Positions 1 through 6,972 of a stretch of 35,359 bases of DNA are shown in pieces. The DNA comes from Thiosocius sp049669185 (GTDB lineage Bacteria > Pseudomonadota > Gammaproteobacteria > Chromatiales > Chromatiaceae), in contig JBATKF010000416.1 in the NCBI GenBank assembly GCA_049669185.1, forward strand, positions 1-35,359. The letters run 5' to 3'. The position numbers and the translations under genes are program-made. Each line of letters begins with the position of its first letter. Within the stretch, counting starts at the first letter, position 1. The notes under the pieces are model-generated. The model worked only from the letters and a program-made list of their open reading frames with translations. It did not search any database and was not told the DNA's origin.

Positions 1-68
1 CCCTCGCCATGACGGGGCGTACTCGTTGCAGGCGGTTCGACGTAGTGTCGACTACGCCTTCACCGCCT
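1..68 (+). repeat. Dispersed palindromic repeat, copy A
   Basis: These 68 bases reappear on the minus strand at 9561-9628 with 61 of 68 positions identical by hand alignment. The core holds a short hairpin, CGTAGT (43-48) and ACTACG (53-58), with a 4-base loop. In the other copy A56 is replaced by G, which keeps a G-U pair if transcribed. The element starts at the window edge, so its true left end is unknown. It lies in non-coding DNA upstream of an NTF2-like gene. No transposase accompanies it, so a REP/MITE-like intergenic repeat is the likeliest reading. Confidence 0.75.
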
Positions 69-119
69 TCCACTGCGTGCACCCCGCCATAGCGGCGTCT
101 CGGCGTCCTCGTTACGAAA

Positions 120-159
120 AACGGTGAGATATCCAGGCTAGCCTGCGAATCTCACCGTT
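120..159. repeat. Nested inverted repeat (hairpin with inner palindrome)
   Basis: Two perfect 11-base arms, AACGGTGAGAT (120-130) and ATCTCACCGTT (149-159), flank the 12-base perfect palindrome CAGGCTAGCCTG (134-145). No T-tract follows, so a standard intrinsic terminator is unlikely. Part of the right half (137-157) is matched at 19 of 21 positions by the minus strand of 9652-9672, close to repeat copy B, so it is probably part of the same repeat family. Confidence 0.7.
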
Positions 160-241
160 GTTCGTCGAGATCGGCACTTCGACAAGTACCGGAAAGGCAC
201 TACACTCCGGGCGGAACACAACGACCTGCGGAGATCCGACG

Positions 242-709
242 ATGACTGACCGTCCACCACTGCCACCGTTCACGATGGAGACAGCGACCCAGAAGGTCCG
301 CCTGGCGGAGAACGCCTGGAATTCGCGCGATCCCGGGAAAGTCTCGCTCGCCTACACCGCAGACAGCCGCTGGCGTAACCGTGCCGAGTTCATTCAGGGA
401 CGCGAAGAGATCGTGGTGTTCCTCAAGCGCAAATGGGCGCGCGAACTCGACTACCGCCTGATCAAGGAACTCTGGGGCTTCCGCGAAAATCGTATGGCGG
501 TAAGGTTCAAGTACGAATGGCATGATGATTCCGGAAACTGGTACCGCTCACATGGCAACGAGCTATGGGAGTTCGACGAGCACGGCCTGATGCGTCGCCG
601 CGAGGCCAGTATCAACGACACTCCGATACTGGAATCCGAGCGCATGTTTCGGTGGGAGCAAGGCCCCCGGCCAGAGGATCATCCCGGTCTGACAGAACTC
701 GGGCTCTAG
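242..709 (+). CDS. NTF2-like/SnoaL-like protein (DUF1348 type)
   Basis: The product is 155 aa. The ATG at 242 is chosen because it follows a CGGAGA-like ribosome site and gives the family's usual length; an upstream in-frame start at 158 would fall in the palindromic region. The sequence has the pattern of the DUF1348 group of the NTF2 cone-fold superfamily: an N-terminal helix ending in AENAWNSRDP, then YTADSRWRNR, FLKRKWARELDYRL, and a C-terminal beta segment with RREASINDTPI. The biochemical role of the family is not established. It is followed 46 bases later by a DMT-type membrane protein gene on the same strand, so the two may be co-transcribed. Confidence 0.8.
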   Translation: MTDRPPLPPFTMETATQKVRLAENAWNSRDPGKVSLAYTADSRWRNRAEFIQGREEIVVFLKRKWARELDYRLIKELWGFRENRMAVRFKYEWHDDSGNWYRSHGNELWEFDEHGLMRRREASINDTPILESERMFRWEQGPRPEDHPGLTELGL

Positions 710-755
710 TAGGCATGATCGAATCAGAAGGCCAGCCAAAAGCAAGGAGGACGCG

Positions 756-1193
756 ATGTCTGTTCAGCAGGGAGTGGTCCTGATTGCCGCCATTGGCGGA
801 ATTGCAGTCAGCCTCCAGGCGCAGTTCGTTGGTCTGATCGACAAGCGGATAGGCACTTTTGAGAGTGTCTTTCTCACCTATGTGACCGGCGGCCTGCTGA
901 TTGCTTTGATGCTGCCGCTGCAGCGTGACCACAACCTTGCCGCGCTGACTCAACTGCCTTGGTATGCGTGGACAGGCGGCGCATTGGGGCTAGTGATCGT
1001 CGGCACGATCGGCTACAGCGCGCCGCGTCTGGGTCTGGTCGCGGCTCTTTCCATCGTCGTCGGTGCCCAGTTCATCGCCGGTGCGCTGATAGATCATTTC
1101 GGTCTCTTCGGCGCGGATCTGCAGCCGATGGACCTGGCTCGCTTCGTTGGCCTGGGGTTGATTGTCGTGGGTATCTGGCTGACCCTGAAGTGA
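756..1193 (+). CDS. Small DMT-superfamily membrane protein (YdcZ/DUF606 type)
   Basis: The product is 145 aa, almost entirely hydrophobic, with about five predicted membrane helices (roughly residues 4-25, 35-54, 68-88, 91-113 and 123-144). Length and pattern match the DUF606/YdcZ branch of the drug/metabolite transporter superfamily, which is half the size of a normal DMT transporter and probably works as an oligomer. AAGGAGG sits directly before the ATG and fixes the start. The gene ends 23 bases before the end of a convergent gene. The substrate cannot be told from sequence. Confidence 0.8.
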   Translation: MSVQQGVVLIAAIGGIAVSLQAQFVGLIDKRIGTFESVFLTYVTGGLLIALMLPLQRDHNLAALTQLPWYAWTGGALGLVIVGTIGYSAPRLGLVAALSIVVGAQFIAGALIDHFGLFGADLQPMDLARFVGLGLIVVGIWLTLK

Positions 1194-1216
1194 GTCAGCC
1201 CGTTTATCTCACCAGG

Positions 1217-1948
1217 CTAGCGCATGTCCTGGGTATCAGCGCTGGTCCAGAAGCTCTGCGCCGCATTGGCCAGTTGGTGACTCAACGAATCCCAAGAGAA
1301 ACCGGCTGCGTGAACCATTAACCCGATCAGCGCTACGGGCTCCTGCATTGCCTGGATGGTTGGCTGTAGGCCTGTCAGGTCGATACCGAGGCGCGTGATG
1401 TCGACGAGTTGGTATCTGTGTTTTCCGGAGTGGTCTGTGGTCTGCGCAGACATTTGGTCGCGGACGGTGAGGAATTGGGCAAGCGCGGACCCGCTCGAAA
1501 GTGCGTCCCAGCTAGTCAGCAGCCGCGCGAAGTGCCGGTCGAACTCGTCGCCGCGCGCTGTCTGTTCTCTTTGTGCTATGTCGGCGAGCAAGCGGATGAT
1601 GTCAGGATCCGACTCGGTGCGCGCCGGCTCCTCACCCCAGGCGCAGTAACGGCGCCTGAGCTCATCGCGCAGCGGCTGGTGACGGAGCTGCGCGACCAAC
1701 CGAGGGATGCTCGGGGCGTGTTCATCGCCATCCAGGCAAAGCCGGCTGATCTCCTGCACGCAGGCCAGCATCAGGGAACGGCGCAGGATCAGGAAGCCGC
1801 TGCGTTGCCCGAATGAACCTCGGCCAGAGATAGTCTCGCGGTCGAACAGCATCGGATCGAGTAGGGCATAGGCCTCTCTCAGGCCGATGAAGCCGTCGAG
1901 AAGCTGACTGGCCTGCGCCTCGAGTTTTTCAAGCATTGCAGACATCAT
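1217..1948 (-). CDS. Uncharacterised alpha-helical protein, possibly HEPN/AbiU2-like
   Basis: The product is 243 aa, soluble and apparently all-helical, with no signal peptide. I do not recognise it with certainty. An N-terminal helix with RRSLMLACVQEISRLCLD (about 56-73), a middle helical part, and a C-terminal stretch LTVRDQMSAQ (160-169) resemble the layout of AbiU2-type HEPN proteins. In those, an RDxxxAH-type motif is the presumed RNase site. Here the expected His is Gln169, so if the assignment is right the nuclease would be inactive or altered. Start codons ATG-ATG at 1948/1945 have only a weak GAAG upstream. A possible short ORF reading in from upstream overlaps the start. Confidence 0.6.
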   Translation of the reverse strand: MMSAMLEKLEAQASQLLDGFIGLREAYALLDPMLFDRETISGRGSFGQRSGFLILRRSLMLACVQEISRLCLDGDEHAPSIPRLVAQLRHQPLRDELRRRYCAWGEEPARTESDPDIIRLLADIAQREQTARGDEFDRHFARLLTSWDALSSGSALAQFLTVRDQMSAQTTDHSGKHRYQLVDITRLGIDLTGLQPTIQAMQEPVALIGLMVHAAGFSWDSLSHQLANAAQSFWTSADTQDMR

Positions 1949-2528
1949 CTTCGACTGCTGCGATGGATCTTGGGCACATAGGCCATATGCCGCTGTGCGG
2001 GGGCGGATGACCTGCCATTGCCGGGCCTCTGCGCCGGCACGATTTGGGGAGTCGAGCCGTCTGCGGCGGCATCGAGTCGCCGACCGGGTTCAACCGACCC
2101 GGCCGTAATAGCGCGGGAATGTCGGGAGGCACGTCAAAGAAGATCGCGTTTCCTCGGGCCTCGCGAAACAACCGGAAAGCTGTGGTGGATTCTTCATTCC
2201 CGTCCGTCGCGGGGGACCGGAGCGTTGACCCGGGCCATGGTTGACGATATCGAGCGGCATAGCCATCACTGCTCCTCCTATCGGTTGCGCTTGGCGGACT
2301 TGTGGCCGCCCCCAGCCGATTTCCAGCAATTTGCGCGCCGAATCTTGCATAAATTTTTAATTACAATGACTTAGGAGCTTAGTCCTGACGGATGCCGCGG
2401 CAGTTTCCGCAATTGTGGAAAAAATCCTGACACCTAGCTGCCGTCATTCAAGCGGCCAGCGGCGTCGCCCAGCGACAGATAAGAATTTAAAGCGTTGCGT
2501 GTGGCATCCGGTCGATCACGGATCGCTC
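1949..2528. other. Long intergenic region, no secure gene
   Basis: About 580 bases separate two minus-strand genes. There are only weak open frames, one of them with a good ribosome site (annotated separately at 2090-2266). An AT-rich island at 2344-2372 and an imperfect 18-base dyad at 2404-2421 (TTTCC ... GGAAA around CAATTG) are visible. The dyad lies about 110 bases beyond the end of the transglutaminase gene that is transcribed toward it and has no T-tract. Confidence 0.5.
2090..2266 (-). CDS. Possible small ORF with strong ribosome site
   Basis: An ATG at 2266 (minus strand) is preceded by a perfect AGGAGG seven bases upstream, the best Shine-Dalgarno in this part of the window. The frame gives 58 aa beginning MAMPLDIVNHGPG and shows no recognised domain. 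An overlapping frame stays open from before this point down to 1929, so a frameshifted remnant of a longer gene is also possible. Support is the ribosome site only. Confidence 0.25.
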   Translation of the reverse strand: MAMPLDIVNHGPGQRSGPPRRTGMKNPPQLSGCFARPEETRSSLTCLPTFPRYYGRVG

Positions 2529-3374
2529 TCAGTCCTCCGTCACGTCGATCTCTACGCCATAGTCCAGTGTGCTGGTCGCACCGGCCCCCTGGAACGCGCC
2601 GCTCACCGGCATGGTGTCGTGCGCGTCCGCTGCCGCGGCAACGGTCACATGCGTGTTCGCTATGGCCTGTCCGTGGGTGGGGTCGAAGCCGCGCCAGCCG
2701 GCGCCTGGGAGATACACCTCCGGCCACGCGTGCAGGTGGCGTCGTTCAAGCTGGAGGTCGCCGCGCTGGTAGCCGCTGGCGAAGCGCGCGGGAATGCCCT
2801 CTGCCCGACAGCAGTCGACGAACAAGACCGTCAGATCCCGACAGGCACCGTTGCGGCTTTGCAGCGTAAACGCGGGGCTCTGCGGCGCCCCGGTATCACG
2901 ATAGATATGGCTGAACTCGGCGAACAGCCGGTGATTGAGTCCATCGAGGAAACGCAGCGTGTCGTGTTGTGCCGCCGCGCTGAGTTCGGCCGCAAATGTG
3001 TCGACGGTATCGTCGACCGTGGCGCGCTCGAGATAGGCCCGCGCAGGGATCCTGTCAGATGTTGCGGCCATCGGTAGCGTCATCGCCTCCTGGGCCAGGA
3101 TGAAATCAAAGGCATTCTGTCGCAAGGTCTCGACCCGCATACTGACGTCGATATCGAGACAATCCGTTTTTTGTGTGAACCATACCTCGGTTACCCGATT
3201 GTTCTCGAGGTCGATGTGTTCATTGAAACCCTGCGGCTGCGGATGGATGGTGAGGTGGTGCTCGAGCACCCTTTGTGCCCCGTCGTCGCGCGGGTGGAAG
3301 CGCAGTTGCTGAGGTCCGAGCTGCACCGGCTGTGAATAGCGATAGCGGGTGTGATGTCGAATGGCAAAGTGCAT
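2529..3374 (-). CDS. Transglutaminase-like cysteine protease family protein
   Basis: The product is 281 aa. It has an N-terminal beta-rich region typical of bacterial transglutaminase-like proteins (starts MHFAIRHHTRYRYSQPV, common in this group) and then the catalytic fold: Cys178 in NGACRDLTVLFVDCCR, His215 in RRHLHAWPEV and Asp231 in GFDPTHG. All three residues of the Cys-His-Asp triad are present, so it should be an active peptidase or amidase of the COG1305 class. The true substrate is unknown. It is the second gene of a pair, 27 bases downstream of a paralogous domain protein on the same strand. No signal peptide is seen, so a cytoplasmic location is likely. Confidence 0.88.
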   Translation of the reverse strand: MHFAIRHHTRYRYSQPVQLGPQQLRFHPRDDGAQRVLEHHLTIHPQPQGFNEHIDLENNRVTEVWFTQKTDCLDIDVSMRVETLRQNAFDFILAQEAMTLPMAATSDRIPARAYLERATVDDTVDTFAAELSAAAQHDTLRFLDGLNHRLFAEFSHIYRDTGAPQSPAFTLQSRNGACRDLTVLFVDCCRAEGIPARFASGYQRGDLQLERRHLHAWPEVYLPGAGWRGFDPTHGQAIANTHVTVAAAADAHDTMPVSGAFQGAGATSTLDYGVEIDVTED

Positions 3375-3401
3375 GTCCAGAAGCTCCGGTCGCGACCAGT
3401 G

Positions 3402-4193
3402 TCAGCTCGTCTGCATGCGGTCGACGCGCACAGTCTGTGTCGTCGGATAGACCGCGGGACCGAACTGGTTGTAGACGGCCACGTCCGCGGCATCGCGGCC
3501 GTAGCCGACGGCCACGTAGCCGCCTGTGGGTGTCTGCTGTGTCGGGTCGAAGGTATACCAGCGGCCACCGACATAGGCCTCGAACCAGGCGTGCAGGTCC
3601 ATGGGCTGCAATCCATAGAGGTAGCCCACAACCATCCGGGCCGGAATGCTTAGGCTGCGGCATAGCGCGATGCCGAGGTGCGCCAGGTCTCGGCATACCC
3701 CCACTTGACGGGCATTGACTTCTACCGCCGAGAGCGGAACGTCACTGCTGCCCGGGCGATAGTGGATGTTGTTGCGCAGCCAGCCGACGATAGCCGCCAC
3801 CTGGTTGTAGCCCGGACTCTGGCCCAGCGTGATTTCAGTCGCCATCTGATGAAAGCGGTCCGATTCGCAGTAGCGACTAGGCAACAGGTAACTGAGTACC
3901 GCGTCCGGCAGATTCTGAACTTCGACGAACGGTGCCCCAAAAGCCTGGTCGATGCTGTCGGCAATCATCACCTCGGCGCTGGTGCGCACCTGAAAGGTCC
4001 CGGCGGGGGCGATCAGCCGTTGGCAAAGGTTGCCGTAGTCATCGGTGAACTCGAACACAGGTACGCTTGGCGCCAGTCTGTATTCCTCGCGGGCGACCCA
4101 CTGCTGCGCACCGCTGCGTGGCCTCAGCATCAACACGAAGGGTACCGGCAGCGTGATGTCGAATAAGAAATCGCAGCTTGTACGGAGCCACAT
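3402..4193 (-). CDS. Transglutaminase-like cysteine protease family protein (second copy)
   Basis: The product is 263 aa. It is a member of the same superfamily as its downstream neighbour but clearly divergent from it. The triad is Cys167 (QVGVCRDLAHLGIALCR), His201 (MDLHAWFEAY) and Asp216 (YTFDPTQQ). The N-terminal half is the beta-sandwich domain usual in this group, with VFEFTDDYGNLCQRL. The ATG at 4193 lacks a convincing ribosome site, so the start is less sure than the rest. Together with the downstream gene it forms a two-gene operon. In many proteobacteria such genes sit with an alpha-E protein and a circularly permuted ATP-grasp protein, but neither is here. Confidence 0.87.
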   Translation of the reverse strand: MWLRTSCDFLFDITLPVPFVLMLRPRSGAQQWVAREEYRLAPSVPVFEFTDDYGNLCQRLIAPAGTFQVRTSAEVMIADSIDQAFGAPFVEVQNLPDAVLSYLLPSRYCESDRFHQMATEITLGQSPGYNQVAAIVGWLRNNIHYRPGSSDVPLSAVEVNARQVGVCRDLAHLGIALCRSLSIPARMVVGYLYGLQPMDLHAWFEAYVGGRWYTFDPTQQTPTGGYVAVGYGRDAADVAVYNQFGPAVYPTTQTVRVDRMQTS

Positions 4194-4523
4194 GGGAAAG
4201 CTTGTCCATTGAAAGCAGAGAGAAAATTAAACCTAGCATCCGGTCGCGCGAGAGAACGCGGATATCGGTCTGCCTTACCGCTATAGACTGCACTTCGTGC
4301 CTCTCAGAAACAAGTCTTCAGGGGGGTACCCGCGCGGTATGGACTGACGTGCGCCACTCCCCCCCGGCATGCGACCCGAGAGAAAGCAGAGTCACCGTCG
4401 TTTTATCCAGTTCGGCGGTGTGGCCCGTGATCGACTAGTGCGAGATGGTGGCTAAAACTGAGACAGATTTATGTAAACTCTGCGGACCTGGCGCGCATCG
4501 CGACACGCAATCCCGGAGTGACT
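4194..4523. other. Divergent intergenic region
   Basis: This 330-base stretch lies between divergently transcribed genes, so it must hold both promoters. I see a G6 run (4321-4326), a C-rich run in 4357-4365 and an AT-rich patch (about 4453-4480). I do not see a convincing -35/-10 pair on either strand. No open frame looks real. Confidence 0.5.
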
Positions 4524-6107
4524 ATGACCGAGCATCGTCCCCCAGCCGCACTCGAGAACCCCCGTAGCCGTCTGCATGTCCGCAACGCTAGGTTGGACGA
4601 TATTTCCGCGATAGCGGACCTTACCAAACGCGTCTACAGCGCCAGCGGCATGCACGGTTATTCGAAGGGGTCACTGCGGGGCCAGATCAACAATTTTCCG
4701 GATGGCCAGTTCGTCGCAGTGGTCGATGAGCAGGTAGTCGGATATTGCGCCACTTTTCAGGTCACCGAAGCGGTTGGGCTGAAATCACACACCTGGGTCG
4801 AGATCACCGGCAACGGCTACGCTTCTCGCCACAATCCGCAGGGCGGCTGGCTGTACGGTATGGAGGTCTGTGTCGACCCGGAATACCGCGGCTATCGGAT
4901 TGGTCAGCGACTGTACAACGAACGCAAGCGCCTGTGTGAGACCTTGGGGCTGAAAGGCATTGTGTTTGCCGGCCGGCTGCCGACGCTGCGGCGGCGGCTC
5001 AAGAAGGGCGACAGCGTCGAAGACTACGTTAAACAGGTGGTCGAGAAGAAGCTGAAAGACCCGGTGCTGTCGTTCCAGTTACGCAATGGCTTCGAGGTGA
5101 TCGGCGTCATTCCCCATTACATGGCCTCCGACCGCGACTCGCTCGGCTATGCGGTGCACCTGGTCTGGCACAATCCCAAGGTGGATCACGAACTGCTGGC
5201 CGGTCGCAAGAAGCGCTATGGAAGCCGCCCACCGGACTCCATTCGCGTCGGGGCGGTACAGTACAAACAGCGCCGCGTGAAATCGTTCGAGGAGTTCCTG
5301 TCACTGATCGAGTATTTCGTGGACGTGGTGGCAGACTACAAGGGCGATTTCGTGGTGTTTCCAGAGATGTTCGTACTGCAGGTGCTGTCGATCGAGGACC
5401 AGCAGCTGACCCCTGCCCAGTCGATCGAGGCCCTGAGCGCGCACACGCCGCAGTTCAAGGAGGCGCTGCGCGATATGGCTATCCGCTACAACATCAACAT
5501 CATCGGCGGTTCGCACCCAACGCATATGCCCAACGGTCGGGTCGAGAATATCGCCTATATCTTCCTGCGCGACGGCGCTGTGCACGAGCAACCCAAGATC
5601 CACCCAACGCCGAACGAGGTGTACTGGTGGAACATCGAAGGCGGCCGTTCGCTGCATGCGATCGACACCGACTGCGGTCCGATCGGCGTCTTGATCTGCT
5701 ATGACTCGGAGTTCCCTGAGCTGACGCGCCACTTGGTGGACCAGGGTGCACAGATTCTGTTTGTGCCGTTCTGCACCGACGAGCGCCAGTCCTACATGCG
5801 GGTTCGCTACTGCTGTCAGGCGCGTGCGGTAGAGAATCAGATCTACGTCGTTCTGGCTGGCAATGTGGGCAACCTGCCGGGGGTGTCCAACATGGACATC
5901 CAGTATGCGCAGAGCTGCATCCTGACGCCATGCGACTTCCCGTTTGCGCGCGACGGCGTGGCCGCAGATACCACGCCGAATGTGGAGATGGTGGCGTTCG
6001 CCGATTTGCGTCCGGAAACCCTTCAGATGGCACGCAACAGCGGTACAGTGCAGAATCTGCGGGACCGCCGCCACGATCTGTATAGCGTCGAATGGCGGGG
6101 CGATTGA
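4524..6107 (+). CDS. GNAT acetyltransferase-nitrilase fusion protein
   Basis: The product is 527 aa. A GTG at 4518 is in frame, but the CCGGAG ribosome site touches it, whereas it sits six bases before the ATG at 4524, so the ATG is preferred. Residues about 17-215 are a GNAT N-acyltransferase domain with the acetyl-CoA motif VDPEYRGYRIGQRL (about 117-130). Residues about 240-520 are a carbon-nitrogen hydrolase domain with Glu281 (FPEMF), Lys358 (PKIHPTPNE) and Cys392 (ICYDSEFPE), the complete nitrilase triad. This two-domain arrangement is a known bacterial family of unproven substrate. It presumably couples amide hydrolysis to acyl transfer. It ends 41 bases from a convergent HiPIP gene. 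Confidence 0.92.
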   Translation: MTEHRPPAALENPRSRLHVRNARLDDISAIADLTKRVYSASGMHGYSKGSLRGQINNFPDGQFVAVVDEQVVGYCATFQVTEAVGLKSHTWVEITGNGYASRHNPQGGWLYGMEVCVDPEYRGYRIGQRLYNERKRLCETLGLKGIVFAGRLPTLRRRLKKGDSVEDYVKQVVEKKLKDPVLSFQLRNGFEVIGVIPHYMASDRDSLGYAVHLVWHNPKVDHELLAGRKKRYGSRPPDSIRVGAVQYKQRRVKSFEEFLSLIEYFVDVVADYKGDFVVFPEMFVLQVLSIEDQQLTPAQSIEALSAHTPQFKEALRDMAIRYNINIIGGSHPTHMPNGRVENIAYIFLRDGAVHEQPKIHPTPNEVYWWNIEGGRSLHAIDTDCGPIGVLICYDSEFPELTRHLVDQGAQILFVPFCTDERQSYMRVRYCCQARAVENQIYVVLAGNVGNLPGVSNMDIQYAQSCILTPCDFPFARDGVAADTTPNVEMVAFADLRPETLQMARNSGTVQNLRDRRHDLYSVEWRGD

Positions 6108-6148
6108 CGACGCAGACCGTCCCTGGCCTGCGCTGTCGGTGGTATGGA

Positions 6149-6496
6149 TCAGCCGGCTTTCATCACCCAGGCCGTACACCAGCCGTTGGTGTTGACGGCC
6201 TTGCCCGGGAATATCTGGCAGGCACGCCATTCCCCGTCACCCTCGGCGAAGAGCTGGCAGTTGCCGCAATTTTGCGTGTCCGCCGGTGCGCCGGGCTTGT
6301 CGACCCGTGGGGCCTGGGCGGCGTCGTGCTTGTATTTCAGGCCGACGGCTATCGGATCGTCTTCGGTCACATGCGGCAGGTCGGAGGCCATAGCGGTTCC
6401 GGACGTCATAAGTCCGGCTAACGGAATGGCCGCGACGCCGCCCGCAATGAGTTTAATCGCCTGCCGGCGATTATGATCGATGGGTTTATTACTCAT
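6149..6496 (-). CDS. hip: High-potential iron-sulfur protein (HiPIP), Tat-exported
   Basis: The product is 115 aa. It begins with a twin-arginine signal (R10-R11, RRQAIKLIAGG) and a likely cleavage site after AMA at residue 37. The mature part of about 78 residues has the HiPIP cysteine pattern Cys77-x2-Cys80-x12-Cys93-x13-Cys107, which binds one 4Fe-4S cluster at high potential. HiPIPs are periplasmic electron carriers in purple and other sulfur bacteria, donating to reaction centres or terminal oxidases. A GAGGTG ribosome site precedes the ATG. A 7-base inverted repeat lies at 6525-6546 in the leader. The cluster would be made in the cytoplasm before Tat export, plausibly by the isc operon in this window. 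Confidence 0.95.
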   Translation of the reverse strand: MSNKPIDHNRRQAIKLIAGGVAAIPLAGLMTSGTAMASDLPHVTEDDPIAVGLKYKHDAAQAPRVDKPGAPADTQNCGNCQLFAEGDGEWRACQIFPGKAVNTNGWCTAWVMKAG

Positions 6497-6972
6497 ATTG
6501 CACCTCGTTGATGGGGAAGCATAACGAGTCGTCGATGATCGACTCGCGGTTTGAGTTGAATCGGCCGGCCAGCGCTCACGGCGAACTGCGTTATCGATGA
6601 CGCAAATATCGTCGGCGGCCGGGCCGAATCAATAATCCGGGCCGTAGTATGCCACTGTGAGGCGTGGCAACGCCATGACCAAGCTGCGGAAAATCGCGCG
6701 TTCGGCCAGATTCCCGGGGCCGAAGCACGTGGGGCGGAAAATTGCCGTCTCAGCGGCGGGGGCGAGGCAGGGGTCAGCCGGCCGCGGTGCGCGCGCTCAC
6801 CGGACGCTATTTCGCGCTAATCCCGCGCCCGACAGGCAATCTCAGCGGCACTGCGGGGGCGCGTTGTGCGACGCGCTCTGCCCGCTCGATGCCGGTAGAC
6901 CGGCTACGTCCAGGTCAGCCAGGCCGGGCACCGACCGCGCGGGAAAAACGCCATGAGACTGCGCAGACGTCG
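6497..6972. other. Intergenic region upstream of HiPIP gene
   Basis: About 476 bases lie between the HiPIP start and the end of the PhzF-like gene, both on the minus strand. Apart from the inverted repeat at 6525-6546 I see no supported gene. An open frame at 6657-6956 (+) has low-complexity Arg/Ala-rich composition and no ribosome site. Confidence 0.5.
6525..6546 (-). repeat. Inverted repeat in the HiPIP leader
   Basis: Perfect 7-base arms CGAGTCG (6525-6531) and CGACTCG (6540-6546) with an 8-base spacer lie 29-50 bases upstream of the HiPIP start codon. It could be an operator or a leader stem-loop. No T-tract follows on the minus strand, so a terminator is unlikely. Confidence 0.55.

Noticed and set aside
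2415..3077. 220-codon plus-strand frame opposite the first transglutaminase gene
   Set aside because: The minus-strand gene has an intact catalytic triad; the plus frame has no domain or ribosome site.
4321..4365. G6 and C-run pair as a phase-variation tract
   Set aside because: The runs are in a gap, not in a coding start or a clear promoter spacer, so slippage would have no evident effect.
6657..6956. 99-codon plus-strand frame between HiPIP and PhzF-like genes
   Set aside because: Arg/Ala-rich low-complexity product, no ribosome site and no recognisable similarity.
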